A model generated the notes under the pieces. The model was not told the DNA's origin. It made no database searches and saw nothing but the letters and a program-made list of their open reading frames with translations. Source: an uncultured Pseudomonadales bacterium (GTDB lineage: Bacteria > Pseudomonadota > Gammaproteobacteria > Pseudomonadales > Azotimanducaceae). From it: a stretch of DNA of 64,000 bases. Numbering within the stretch: position 1 is the first letter of the stretch; every line of letters starts with the position of its first letter. The stretch lies in contig OY282379.1 of the NCBI GenBank assembly GCA_958295875.1, positions 3,129,046-3,193,045 on the forward strand. The letters run 5' to 3'. Shown here piece after piece: positions 44,389-52,073 of the stretch. Both the position numbers and the translations under genes were made by a program.

Positions 44389-45631
44389 CCCAGCAGCGCT
44401 CACGGTTGACGCGGGGCAGCTGCAGGCGCAGGTCGACGCCCTCGCCGAGTTCTCGTCCACGCCGGCGCCGGGCGTCACGCGCGTCCTCTTCACCGATGCT
44501 GACATGGCGGGGCGGCGCTACGTGAAGTCCCTCATGCGCGCCGCGGGGCTCGACGTGCTTGAAGACGCCGTGGGCAACATCTTCGGCCGCTGGCATGGCA
44601 CCGCGGGGCTGCACGGGCGCGTGGGCACAGGCTCGCACTGCGACGCGATTCCCGATGCCGGCAAGTACGATGGCGTGGTGGGCGTGCTCGGCGGTATCGC
44701 CGCGGCGCGCGCCTTGCAGGCCGTGGGTTTCTCGCCCCGCCGCACCATCGACATCGTGATGTTCACGTCCGAGGAGCCGACCCGCTTTGGCATCGGCTGC
44801 TGCGGTTCGCGCCTGTTGGGCGGAGCGCTCGATGCCGACGCCTTGGCGCGCTTGACCGATGCCGATGGCGTCAGCTTCGATGCGGCGCGACGGGCGGCCG
44901 GCTATAGCGCGGACTATGCCAGCGCCACGCTGAAGCCCGGCGACTACGCTGCGTTCGTCGAATTGCATGTGGAACAGGGCCCCGTGTTGGAACGGGAGGG
45001 GCTGGACATTGGCGTGGTGTCGGCCATCGCGGCGCCGGCCTCCTTCTCGGTGACGTTCCGCGGCGAGGGCGGACACGCCGGCACCGTGTTGATGGGCGAA
45101 CGTCGCGACGCCCTCGTGCCGGCCGCGGCGCTCACCTGCTACGCCGAGGAACTCGCGTGCGGCAGCGACAGCCCGGATAGCGTCGCCACGGTGGGCATGC
45201 TGCAAGTCCACCCCGGCGCGGTGAACAGCATCCCGCGAACCGCCACCTTCACTCTGGATGTGCGCGACACGTCCTTGGCCGCGCGCGGCGGCATCGTTGA
45301 GGCGCTCAAGCGCCGCGCGCAGGAGCTGGCGAAGGAGCGGCGCCTTGAGTGCGCGTTCGACGTGATCAACGAAGATCCGCCGGCCGACGCGGACGCGGAC
45401 ATCATGGCGGCCGTCGAAGAGAGTGCCGCAGCGCAACGCCTGCGTAGCCGCAGGATCGTGAGCCGCGCCTATCACGATGCCTTGTTCATGGCGCGCGTGG
45501 CGCCGATGGGCATGATCTTCGTGCCATCCAAGGACGGCGTGAGCCACCGGCCCGACGAATACACGTCGCCTCAGGAAATGGCCAATGGGGCGCAGGTGCT
45601 GGCGGCCACCTTGGCGCGGTTGGCGGCCTAA
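44372..45631 (+). CDS. M20-family amidohydrolase, plant-like ureidoglycolate amidohydrolase (or allantoate amidohydrolase)
   Basis: A 419-residue binuclear-metal amidohydrolase. Metal ligands: His89 in TGSHCDAIP, Asp100 in GKYDGVVGVLG, Glu134/135 in FTSEEPTRFGIG, a His in VELHVEQGP, and a His in SRAYHDALFMARV. GLDIGVVSAIAAPAS and MGMIFVPSKDGVSHRP read much closer to plant ureidoglycolate amidohydrolase (UAH) than to E. coli AllC, whose equivalent segments differ. With the aminohydrolase next door it would convert ureidoglycolate to glyoxylate, CO2 and ammonia. The GTG at 44372 overlaps the upstream gene. Confidence 0.85.
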   Translation: MPPLLDPAALTVDAGQLQAQVDALAEFSSTPAPGVTRVLFTDADMAGRRYVKSLMRAAGLDVLEDAVGNIFGRWHGTAGLHGRVGTGSHCDAIPDAGKYDGVVGVLGGIAAARALQAVGFSPRRTIDIVMFTSEEPTRFGIGCCGSRLLGGALDADALARLTDADGVSFDAARRAAGYSADYASATLKPGDYAAFVELHVEQGPVLEREGLDIGVVSAIAAPASFSVTFRGEGGHAGTVLMGERRDALVPAAALTCYAEELACGSDSPDSVATVGMLQVHPGAVNSIPRTATFTLDVRDTSLAARGGIVEALKRRAQELAKERRLECAFDVINEDPPADADADIMAAVEESAAAQRLRSRRIVSRAYHDALFMARVAPMGMIFVPSKDGVSHRPDEYTSPQEMANGAQVLAATLARLAA

Positions 45632-45691
45632 GCCCTCCCGCGTTTCGGGCAACGTCAGGCGGCGCGGGCGACCAACGAGGCGTTGCCGGCT

Positions 45692-46270
45692 TCAGTGCGC
45701 CGGCGGCGCGGCGTCGATCATCTCCAAGAGCCACGGCTTGTGCGCCGCGATTTCCGCCCGGGTGAGACCCATGAGCTCATGCGGCAGGACCAGCCACTTG
45801 TCCGTTTCGCGCAGATGGAAGTGCGGCGCGTTGCGCGCATCCAACGTGGGCCGCAGCCAAATCGCAGCGACGCGGACATCCGCCGGCATGTTGCGCTTGG
45901 TGCCGGCGCGCAGGGCATCCATCACGGCATGCACATGGCGGCCGCTGCTGTAGACGTCGTCGACGATGAGCAGGCGATCCTCGCGGCGCAGATTCTCCAA
46001 CAGGTATTGCTTGCCATGCACGCGAATGGGCCGCTGCGCCAGCGCCGTCTCTTCGTATTCCTCACGGCCGGCATAGGAAGTGCGCAGCGCGATGTGGTCC
46101 GTCTCGACGCCAAGGGTGGCCAAGCATTCCTGCACGACCATGCCGACGGCGCTGCCGCCACGCCAAATGCCAACGATGAACGAGGGGCGGAACCCACTCT
46201 CGAAGATGCGCCGGCCCAGCCGGAAACCATCGAGAATGTGCTCCGCTTCGTCGATGAAGACCTTGTCCAA
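45692..46270 (-). CDS. Phosphoribosyltransferase paralogue A (altered PRPP loop)
   Basis: A 192-residue type I phosphoribosyltransferase-fold protein. FIVGIWRGGSAVGMVVQE matches the pyrophosphate-binding region. The PRPP loop at residues 104-112 reads DDVYSSGRH, where the canonical Asp-Thr-Gly-x-Thr part is replaced by Ser-Ser-Gly-Arg-His. It lies back to back with a paralogue on the plus strand (start to start 74 bases). Hypoxanthine/xanthine phosphoribosyltransferase is the nearest annotation; the changed loop raises the chance of a different or regulatory role. Confidence 0.75.
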   Translation of the reverse strand: MDKVFIDEAEHILDGFRLGRRIFESGFRPSFIVGIWRGGSAVGMVVQECLATLGVETDHIALRTSYAGREEYEETALAQRPIRVHGKQYLLENLRREDRLLIVDDVYSSGRHVHAVMDALRAGTKRNMPADVRVAAIWLRPTLDARNAPHFHLRETDKWLVLPHELMGLTRAEIAAHKPWLLEMIDAAPPAH

Positions 46271-46343
46271 GGGTGCCTGCCGGAGGCTTGGAAACGCCGC
46301 TCTGAGAATTGTACAGTGTGGCGCCCGGCGGATTGGCGGCCTG

Positions 46344-46910
46344 ATGCGCGACGAACATCAGTATTTGGACCCCCAAGCGCTGCTCGAGGACGCCTTTCGC
46401 CTTGGCGCCAAGGTGTTTGCGAGCGGCTTCCATCCCACCTTCCTCATCGCCGTGTGGCGGGGCGGGGCGCCCATCGGCTTGGCCGTGCAGGAGCTGCTCG
46501 CTTACAAGGGCGTGCAAGCCAATCACATCGCCATTCGCACCAGCGCCTACTCCGGGGTGGACGAGCGGCGCCGGGAAATCGCGGTGTATGGCTTGAGCTA
46601 TCTGGTGAAGAACCTCACGTTCGAGGATCGGCTGCTCATCGTGGATGACGTGTTCGACACCGGGCACACGGTGGAGGCGATCATCCGCGAACTCGAAGCC
46701 AAGCTGCGCCGCAACATGCCGGGCGACACGCGCATCGCCGTGCCGTACTACAAGCCGATGCGGAACGAGACGGGCAGGGTGCCGGACTACTACTTGCACG
46801 AGACGCATCGGTGGCTGAAGTACCCGCACTCCCTGGAGGGCCTCGACGCGGACGAGATGCGCCGCAAGCGGCCGGAGATCTACGCCATCCTGCACGACCT
46901 GCTGCCGTGA
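46344..46910 (+). CDS. Phosphoribosyltransferase paralogue B (canonical PRPP loop)
   Basis: A 188-residue paralogue of the divergent neighbour: both share an E/S-GF-P-F--WRGG---G--VQE pattern. The PRPP motif is intact, LLIVDDVFDTGHT at residues 97-109. The IRTSAYSGVDERR segment precedes it. Likely hypoxanthine/guanine or xanthine phosphoribosyltransferase; purine salvage would suit the adjoining ureide-catabolism genes, but no close specificity signature is evident. The ATG at 46344 is preferred over in-frame codons upstream that overlap paralogue A. Confidence 0.8.
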   Translation: MRDEHQYLDPQALLEDAFRLGAKVFASGFHPTFLIAVWRGGAPIGLAVQELLAYKGVQANHIAIRTSAYSGVDERRREIAVYGLSYLVKNLTFEDRLLIVDDVFDTGHTVEAIIRELEAKLRRNMPGDTRIAVPYYKPMRNETGRVPDYYLHETHRWLKYPHSLEGLDADEMRRKRPEIYAILHDLLP

Positions 46911-47361
46911 CCGCGCCGGCGCCGGCCTAGAACGCCAGCGCCTAAGACGCTGCGCGGCGGATCCAACGCGCCCGGTCAGCCCGACGGCGGCAGTGCTGCC
47001 GCCGTGCAGCGAGGCGCCCTGCGTCCAACCGCAGCTTTCGGTGGAACTCCCTGTCCCGTGCGAACATCCACGTCGTTCGGTCTCCAACGCTGTCTTCAAC
47101 CCACAGGCTGCCGAACGGCCGCCCCAACGGCCTTCCGCCGGGGGCGACGGTCCAGAAGGTGCTGAGCCCGTCGCTGATCCCCTTCATGCGCTTGATGCCC
47201 AGACGAGGGGTGCGATAGGCTCGCCACGCAATCGGGAGGCGGGGACGCAACGTGACCAGCGCTGTCTTTGGGGCTCGCCGGTGCCGCGGCAGGGCGGGAT
47301 CCACTCCGGACGGCTGGCAATTCGCTGCCATTTGGTGCGCCATTGCCCCCAAGGGTGCTTC
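46911..47361 (-). other. Intergenic stretch with one weak candidate gene on the minus strand
   Basis: This 450-base interval contains a minus-strand frame of about 133 codons (ATG at 47343, stop at 46942) with no motif I recognise. Its codon use is GC-rich but its composition (many Arg, Trp, Cys) looks like a chance frame. Nothing else is seen; the interval should hold the promoter of the downstream protease gene. Confidence 0.3.
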
Positions 47362-50205
47362 ATGGCCGACCCGAGCTCGGGCCCAACGCCAAATCGAGAC
47401 CCGCGCCGGCCGCGCCGCATGACTGGCTCTGTCTTGCGCTCGGCCAGCGCCTGCCGGTTCCTATTGGCCGCGTTGCTGATCGCCCATGCCGCCGCGCCCG
47501 CCGCGGAACGCAGCGTCGCGGGTTCGGTCTCCCCGAGCCTTGAAGCCCAAGGAGCGCCGCCGTCGCGGGCTACTCTGCTCGACCACGCCATCGGCGCGGG
47601 GTTCCGCGTCGACTTGCCGGCAGCGGCAATGCCGGAGGCTGTGCCGCTGGAGCGCGGGCCTGTGCGCATTGGGTTCCATCGCGACGTGCCGGAGGCGTTG
47701 CGGGGCGACTTGCTGCCCTCTTTGGATTGGAGGTCATTGGGCAATGGGGCAGTAGCCGCCGCGCTCTGGGTGTCGTCCCCCGAAGCCAAGTCCATCCGGG
47801 TGGGCGTGCGCGCTCGCCTAGCTGAAGGTGCGGAGGTGCGCTTCTTCCATCCGAATGGAGACGGCGCACCGCACATGGTCACGCCAGCGGACTTTCATTT
47901 TCCGCCCAGCAACCACATGGACACGTCGGCGACTGTGGAGAGCCGCGAGGGCGCCGCAGAGCGGCTCGCGAAGAGGGTCGCGTCTGAACCGGAGGTTCTC
48001 TGGTCGCAATCGGTGGAGGGAGGCATGATGGGCATCGAAATCATGCTGCCGTCTTGGCCGACGCGCGCTTCCTGGTTCAGGGTGGAGAAAGTCGCCCATC
48101 GGTGGTCGAACCTCGGCGCGCGCGGCAAGGAGGGTGCGGGAATCGTTCCGGCTGGCACGGCCCCGGCACTGGATTGCCCCGACCTCCACGTCGACGTCCA
48201 ATGCCGCGTCGGCGAGTTCAATGCCGGGCTGGAAGATTCCGTGGCCAGAATTGTGTATGAGCAGGATGGCCACTCCCGTGTGTGTACGGGCACGCTGCTG
48301 AACGATAAGGACCCCGATACCGTTATTCCCCATTTCCTCACCGCGAATCACTGCGTGGCCACGTCAGAGGTGGCGCGAACCGTAGAGACTTGGTGGTTCT
48401 ACCAACGTGAGCGCTGCGGCGTCGAAACGCTGGACGTGCGCGCGGACGCGGCAATGGACGGCGCCGAATTGCTTGTAACGAGCCCTGCGCAAGACGCCAC
48501 GTTGCTTAGGCTCCGGGGGCGTGTGCCAGACGGACTCTGGCTTTCAGGTTGGGATGCGCGGGCGGCGCAAAGCGACGAAGCGGTGGTGGGCATCCATCAT
48601 CCCGCCGGCGAAGTGAAGAGATTCGCGGCCGGCACCGTGCTCGGCAAGCGCGACTTCCGCGACATATCCGGAACCACCTCCGTCGATGGCTCGATCGAAG
48701 TGGCTTGGCACGACGGCTTTACGGAAGGCGGCAGCAGCGGTTCCGGGCTCTTCCGCGACGGCAATCAATTGATCGGCACCCTGGTCGGCGGACGGAGAGA
48801 GGATGAAAACAGCTGTGACCGCGCAAGGCACCGCGCCTACTATGCGCCGTTCGCAGACTTTTTCCCGAATGTTTGCTCGTTTCTCGATCCCGACAGCGAC
48901 GGTTGCGGCGGCGACGACCACGGCGACTCCCGTTCCGCCGCCACCCGCGTCTCCCTGCCGAGCCAAACCTCTGGCGAGATTGACCCCGGCGACGACGAGG
49001 ACCACTTCCGCTTCGAGGTGCCGCGGCGAGGCGAGGTGCTGGTGCGCACGACTGGCAGCCTCGACACCATCGGCGCGCTCCACGATTCGGCTGGCAGGCA
49101 GCTTGCGACCGACGACGACGGCGGCGCTGGCTTCAACTTCCACATCCAGCGCGAACTCGCCGCTGGCACCTACTACGTTTGGGTGTCGTCGTATCAAAGC
49201 GAGACCGGTGCCTACACGCTCCATCTGAGCATCGAGAACTCGAGCGGCGGCGTCCAGAGCGGCGGCTACCGGCGCGCCTTGGGCGACTTCAACGGCGACG
49301 GCCGCGAGGACGTGCTGCTGCGGCACCAGGACGGCCGCTGGTACTACTACCCGATGAACGGGCGACGGCACGTGGCCGGACGAGGCACGGCGAACCTGAC
49401 GCGCAACCTGGAGTGGTCGGTGGCGGGGATCGGCGACTTCGACGGCGACGGCAGGGACGACGTGCTGCTGCGCAAGCCCGGCAACGGCGCCTGGTACTAC
49501 TACCCGATGAACGGGCGGCGGCACGTGGCCGGACGGGGCACGGCGAACCTGACGCGCAACCTGGAGTGGTCGGTGGCGGGGATCGGCGACTTCGACGGCG
49601 ACGGCAGGGACGACGTGCTGCTGCGCAAGCCCGGCAACGGCGCTTGGTACTACTACCCGATGAACGGGCGGCGGCACGTGGCCGGACGGGGCACGGCGAA
49701 CCTGACGCGCAACCTGGAGTGGTCGGTGGCGGGGATCGGCGACTTCGACGGCGACGGCAGGGACGACGTGCTGCTGCGCAAGCCCGGCAACGGGGTCTGG
49801 TACTACTACCCGATGAACGGGCGGCGGCACATGGCCGGGCGGGGCGTCGCGAACCTGACGCGCAACCTGGAGTGGTCCGTGGCGGGGATTGGCGACCTCA
49901 ACGGCGACGGCCGTGACGACGTGCTGCTGCGCAAGCCTGGCAACGGTCGCTGGTACTACTATCCCATGAACGGGCGGCGGCACATGGCCGGGCGGGGCGT
50001 CGCGAACCTGACAAGCAACCTGGAGTGGTCGGTGGCGGGGATCGGCGACCTCAACGGCGACGGCCGTGATGACGTGCTGCTGCGCAAGCCTGGCAACGGT
50101 CGCTGGTACTACTACCCGATGAACGGACGACGGCACATGGCGGGGCACGGCAGCGCGAACCTGACCTCCAATCGCGCTTGGGGCGGACTGTTCCGCGGCG
50201 ACTGA
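47362..50205 (+). CDS. Secreted trypsin-fold serine protease with PPC domain and six FG-GAP/VCBS-like repeats
   Basis: A 947-residue exported protein. Signal peptide around residues 20-48 (CRFLLAALLIAHAAAPA). The protease domain resembles lysyl-endopeptidase-like chymotrypsin-fold enzymes: His330 in TANHCV, Asp378 in AQDATLLRL, Ser459 in GGSSGSGLF. A PPC (pre-peptidase C-terminal) domain follows at about 520-625 (DHFRFEVPRRGEVLVRTTG, AGTYYVWVSSYQSETGAYTL). The C-terminus is six 50-51-residue repeats with calcium-loop motif DFDGDGRDDVLL and the WYYYPMNGRRH motif. The ATG at 47362 has AAGGGTG upstream; ATG 47419 would give a shorter classical signal peptide. Likely cell-surface or extracellular, calcium-stabilised. 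Confidence 0.85.
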   Translation: MADPSSGPTPNRDPRRPRRMTGSVLRSASACRFLLAALLIAHAAAPAAERSVAGSVSPSLEAQGAPPSRATLLDHAIGAGFRVDLPAAAMPEAVPLERGPVRIGFHRDVPEALRGDLLPSLDWRSLGNGAVAAALWVSSPEAKSIRVGVRARLAEGAEVRFFHPNGDGAPHMVTPADFHFPPSNHMDTSATVESREGAAERLAKRVASEPEVLWSQSVEGGMMGIEIMLPSWPTRASWFRVEKVAHRWSNLGARGKEGAGIVPAGTAPALDCPDLHVDVQCRVGEFNAGLEDSVARIVYEQDGHSRVCTGTLLNDKDPDTVIPHFLTANHCVATSEVARTVETWWFYQRERCGVETLDVRADAAMDGAELLVTSPAQDATLLRLRGRVPDGLWLSGWDARAAQSDEAVVGIHHPAGEVKRFAAGTVLGKRDFRDISGTTSVDGSIEVAWHDGFTEGGSSGSGLFRDGNQLIGTLVGGRREDENSCDRARHRAYYAPFADFFPNVCSFLDPDSDGCGGDDHGDSRSAATRVSLPSQTSGEIDPGDDEDHFRFEVPRRGEVLVRTTGSLDTIGALHDSAGRQLATDDDGGAGFNFHIQRELAAGTYYVWVSSYQSETGAYTLHLSIENSSGGVQSGGYRRALGDFNGDGREDVLLRHQDGRWYYYPMNGRRHVAGRGTANLTRNLEWSVAGIGDFDGDGRDDVLLRKPGNGAWYYYPMNGRRHVAGRGTANLTRNLEWSVAGIGDFDGDGRDDVLLRKPGNGAWYYYPMNGRRHVAGRGTANLTRNLEWSVAGIGDFDGDGRDDVLLRKPGNGVWYYYPMNGRRHMAGRGVANLTRNLEWSVAGIGDLNGDGRDDVLLRKPGNGRWYYYPMNGRRHMAGRGVANLTSNLEWSVAGIGDLNGDGRDDVLLRKPGNGRWYYYPMNGRRHMAGHGSANLTSNRAWGGLFRGD
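49282..50205 (+). repeat. Six in-frame tandem repeats (about 153 bp) in the protease gene
   Basis: Repeat units start at 49282, 49432, 49585, 49738, 49891 and 50044; the first is 150 bp, the middle ones 153 bp, the last ends with the gene. Units 2 and 3 differ by a single base over most of their length (GGCGCC/GGCGCT in the Ala codon), so the array expanded recently and may vary in copy number. Each encodes a DxDGDGRDD loop followed by WYYYPMNGRRH. Confidence 0.95.
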
Positions 50206-50389
50206 GCGAACGGGCCCAGACGCATGGCCACCCGCTGGGTCGCTCCGGTCATCGAATGCCCTCTCCTCATGGTCGACGTGCGTCCGTTGTCCCAACATCG
50301 CCGGCACTTCAGACCTTTCACTAGGATGATCGAGGTGGCTGCCTGACCCCGAATGTGCAGAAGGTCGCTGATCCCCCACAGGGATGGTC

Positions 50390-50417
50390 TTGATGAACCG
50401 CAGCGACACTGTATAAA
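50390..50417 (+). promoter_or_regulatory. Predicted sigma70 promoter of the FAN1-like gene
   Basis: TTGATG at 50390-50395, 16-base spacer, TATAAA at 50412-50417. It lies 20 bases before the chosen ATG at 50437 and supports that start over the in-frame codon at 50353. Confidence 0.6.
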
Positions 50418-50436
50418 AGCCTATGCCTATGGCAGA

Positions 50437-52071
50437 ATGCAAGGCTCCTCTAGGATCGCCGAGGCCGCGTTGCCGCACTTGGTTGCCGACCGAGCGCCGC
50501 CGGCGCACTACTACGCCGACAACCTGCTCGCCGTCATCGACGGCGTGCGCTGCCAATATGGAGACCTGCTCACCGATGCCGAAGCCGCGTTCGGCGAGCG
50601 CATCATCGCGGCATCGGCGGGCGCCCAGCGCCTGCTGGCGCGGATCATCTCCCGCAAGGGCTGTCGCGCCAGGGTGGATTCCCTCTGCTACCGCGAAGTT
50701 GGCGACACCCGCGCGGCTGTTGAGGAACTGGTTGGCGCGGGCTTGCTCGCCCGCTGTCCAGAGTTGCCGGGCGAAGCGCTGCTCGCCATGCTGCGCCGGG
50801 ACGAGATCGAGCGTTGGTTGCCGGCGGCCGGCGCCCGACGCAAGGTGGATCTCATGGCGGCGGCGGCCGCCGCATATCCACCGGCAGACTTGCGGTGCGC
50901 CATCGCCCGCCACTGCCCGTGGTTGGCGCTGGCAGACATGGACCACTTCAACCTGTACCGCCTGCTGTTCTTTGGAGACCGCCACGCAGACCTTGCCACC
51001 TTCGTGTTGCGCGACCTCGGCATTGCCAAGTACGAGGACTATCCGCTCACCCGCGAGCGGCGGCTGTTTCAAGACCGCGCCCGCCTCGATGAGTTCGTGG
51101 CGCTGTGCCGCATCGGCGACTATGCGCGCGACCTCGGCGCGAGGCCGCCCCCGGAACTCGCACAGGTGGTGCTGGAGGCGCTGTGGCAGCCGAGCGCTGA
51201 ACGCGCCGCGGAGCGGCGGCGCAGCCGCATCCTGAACGGCCTTGGGCGACGCCTTGAACGGGCCGGTGCCCACGACCAAGCGCTCGCGTGCTATGCACGT
51301 TCGACGCTGCCGCCGGCCCGGGAGCGCCGCGCGCGCATCCTGAAACGCCTTGGCGACATGGCGGCCGTGGACAAGCTCAAACGCGCCATGCATGAGCGCC
51401 CGCTCGATGCCCTGGAGGCCCGCTTCGCACAGCGCTTCGGCGCGCCGGCGCGACGCCGCGAGCGCCATGCGGTGCTGCAGCTGCCGTGGCAGCCGGCGTA
51501 CGCGGCCAACGTCGAAGCAGCGGCAGCGAAGTGCCTCACCGCCGCCGGTGGCCACGCTTGGCACTTGGAGAACGCGCTGCCCCTTGGCCTGTTTGGCCTC
51601 GCGTATTGGGATTGGGCCTTTGCGCCGGTCGCCGGCATGTTCGTGAATGCCGTCCAGACCGCGCCCATCGATCTCTTTTGGCCAGATTTCTTCACCGCGC
51701 GCCGGGCGCTCTGCGCGGACCCGCTCGCGCTGGACGACGCTGGCTTGCGGGCGCGCATGGCCGCGACGGCCGCCAGCCGCAGGGGCGTGGCGAACCGCTT
51801 GGTGGATTGGCGGGCGTGGCGCCCCGGTGTGCTGGAACGGTTGTTGGACGCCATGTCCATGCAAGACGTCCGCAAGCTCCTCCGGTTGGTGGCGGAGGAC
51901 CCGCAGGGCGCGCGCACTGGCTTTCCGGATTTAACGGTGGCGTACGGCGCTGGCGCATACGAGTTCGTGGAAGTGAAGGGCCCGAACGACCAACTGCGCG
52001 AACAGCAACGCCTCTGGCTCGACCGGCTGCATGGCGCCGGGCTGCCGGCGCGGGTGTTGCGCTTTCGGTGA
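50437..52071 (+). CDS. FAN1-like VRR-NUC nuclease
   Basis: A 544-residue structure-selective nuclease related to human FAN1, which acts in interstrand-crosslink repair. N-terminal helical/SAP-like region (HYYADNLLAVIDGVRCQYGDLLTDAEAAF), a TPR-like middle and a C-terminal VRR-NUC domain with the PD-(D/E)xK site: Asp in GFPDLTV and Glu-x-Lys in FVEVKGPNDQL, plus DLFWPDFFTARR. ATG at 50437 follows a good promoter by 20 bases. The next gene, a nuclease-helicase, starts at the stop codon, so the two form an operon as in pseudomonads. Confidence 0.9.
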   Translation: MQGSSRIAEAALPHLVADRAPPAHYYADNLLAVIDGVRCQYGDLLTDAEAAFGERIIAASAGAQRLLARIISRKGCRARVDSLCYREVGDTRAAVEELVGAGLLARCPELPGEALLAMLRRDEIERWLPAAGARRKVDLMAAAAAAYPPADLRCAIARHCPWLALADMDHFNLYRLLFFGDRHADLATFVLRDLGIAKYEDYPLTRERRLFQDRARLDEFVALCRIGDYARDLGARPPPELAQVVLEALWQPSAERAAERRRSRILNGLGRRLERAGAHDQALACYARSTLPPARERRARILKRLGDMAAVDKLKRAMHERPLDALEARFAQRFGAPARRRERHAVLQLPWQPAYAANVEAAAAKCLTAAGGHAWHLENALPLGLFGLAYWDWAFAPVAGMFVNAVQTAPIDLFWPDFFTARRALCADPLALDDAGLRARMAATAASRRGVANRLVDWRAWRPGVLERLLDAMSMQDVRKLLRLVAEDPQGARTGFPDLTVAYGAGAYEFVEVKGPNDQLREQQRLWLDRLHGAGLPARVLRFR

Positions 52072-52073
52072 CG

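Noticed and set aside
46942..47343. Minus-strand frame of about 133 codons before the protease gene as a definite gene
   Set aside because: No motif, Arg/Trp/Cys-rich composition and no convincing ribosome-binding site; left as a weak candidate only.
49282..50205. Regular repeats considered as a CRISPR array
   Set aside because: Unit length is about 153 bp with no unique spacers, and the repeats are in-frame protein-coding.
48544..51864. Minus-strand open frame of 1106 codons opposite the protease and FAN1-like genes
   Set aside because: It lies antisense to two well-supported genes, its length results from high GC and the in-frame tandem repeats, and it shows no domain.
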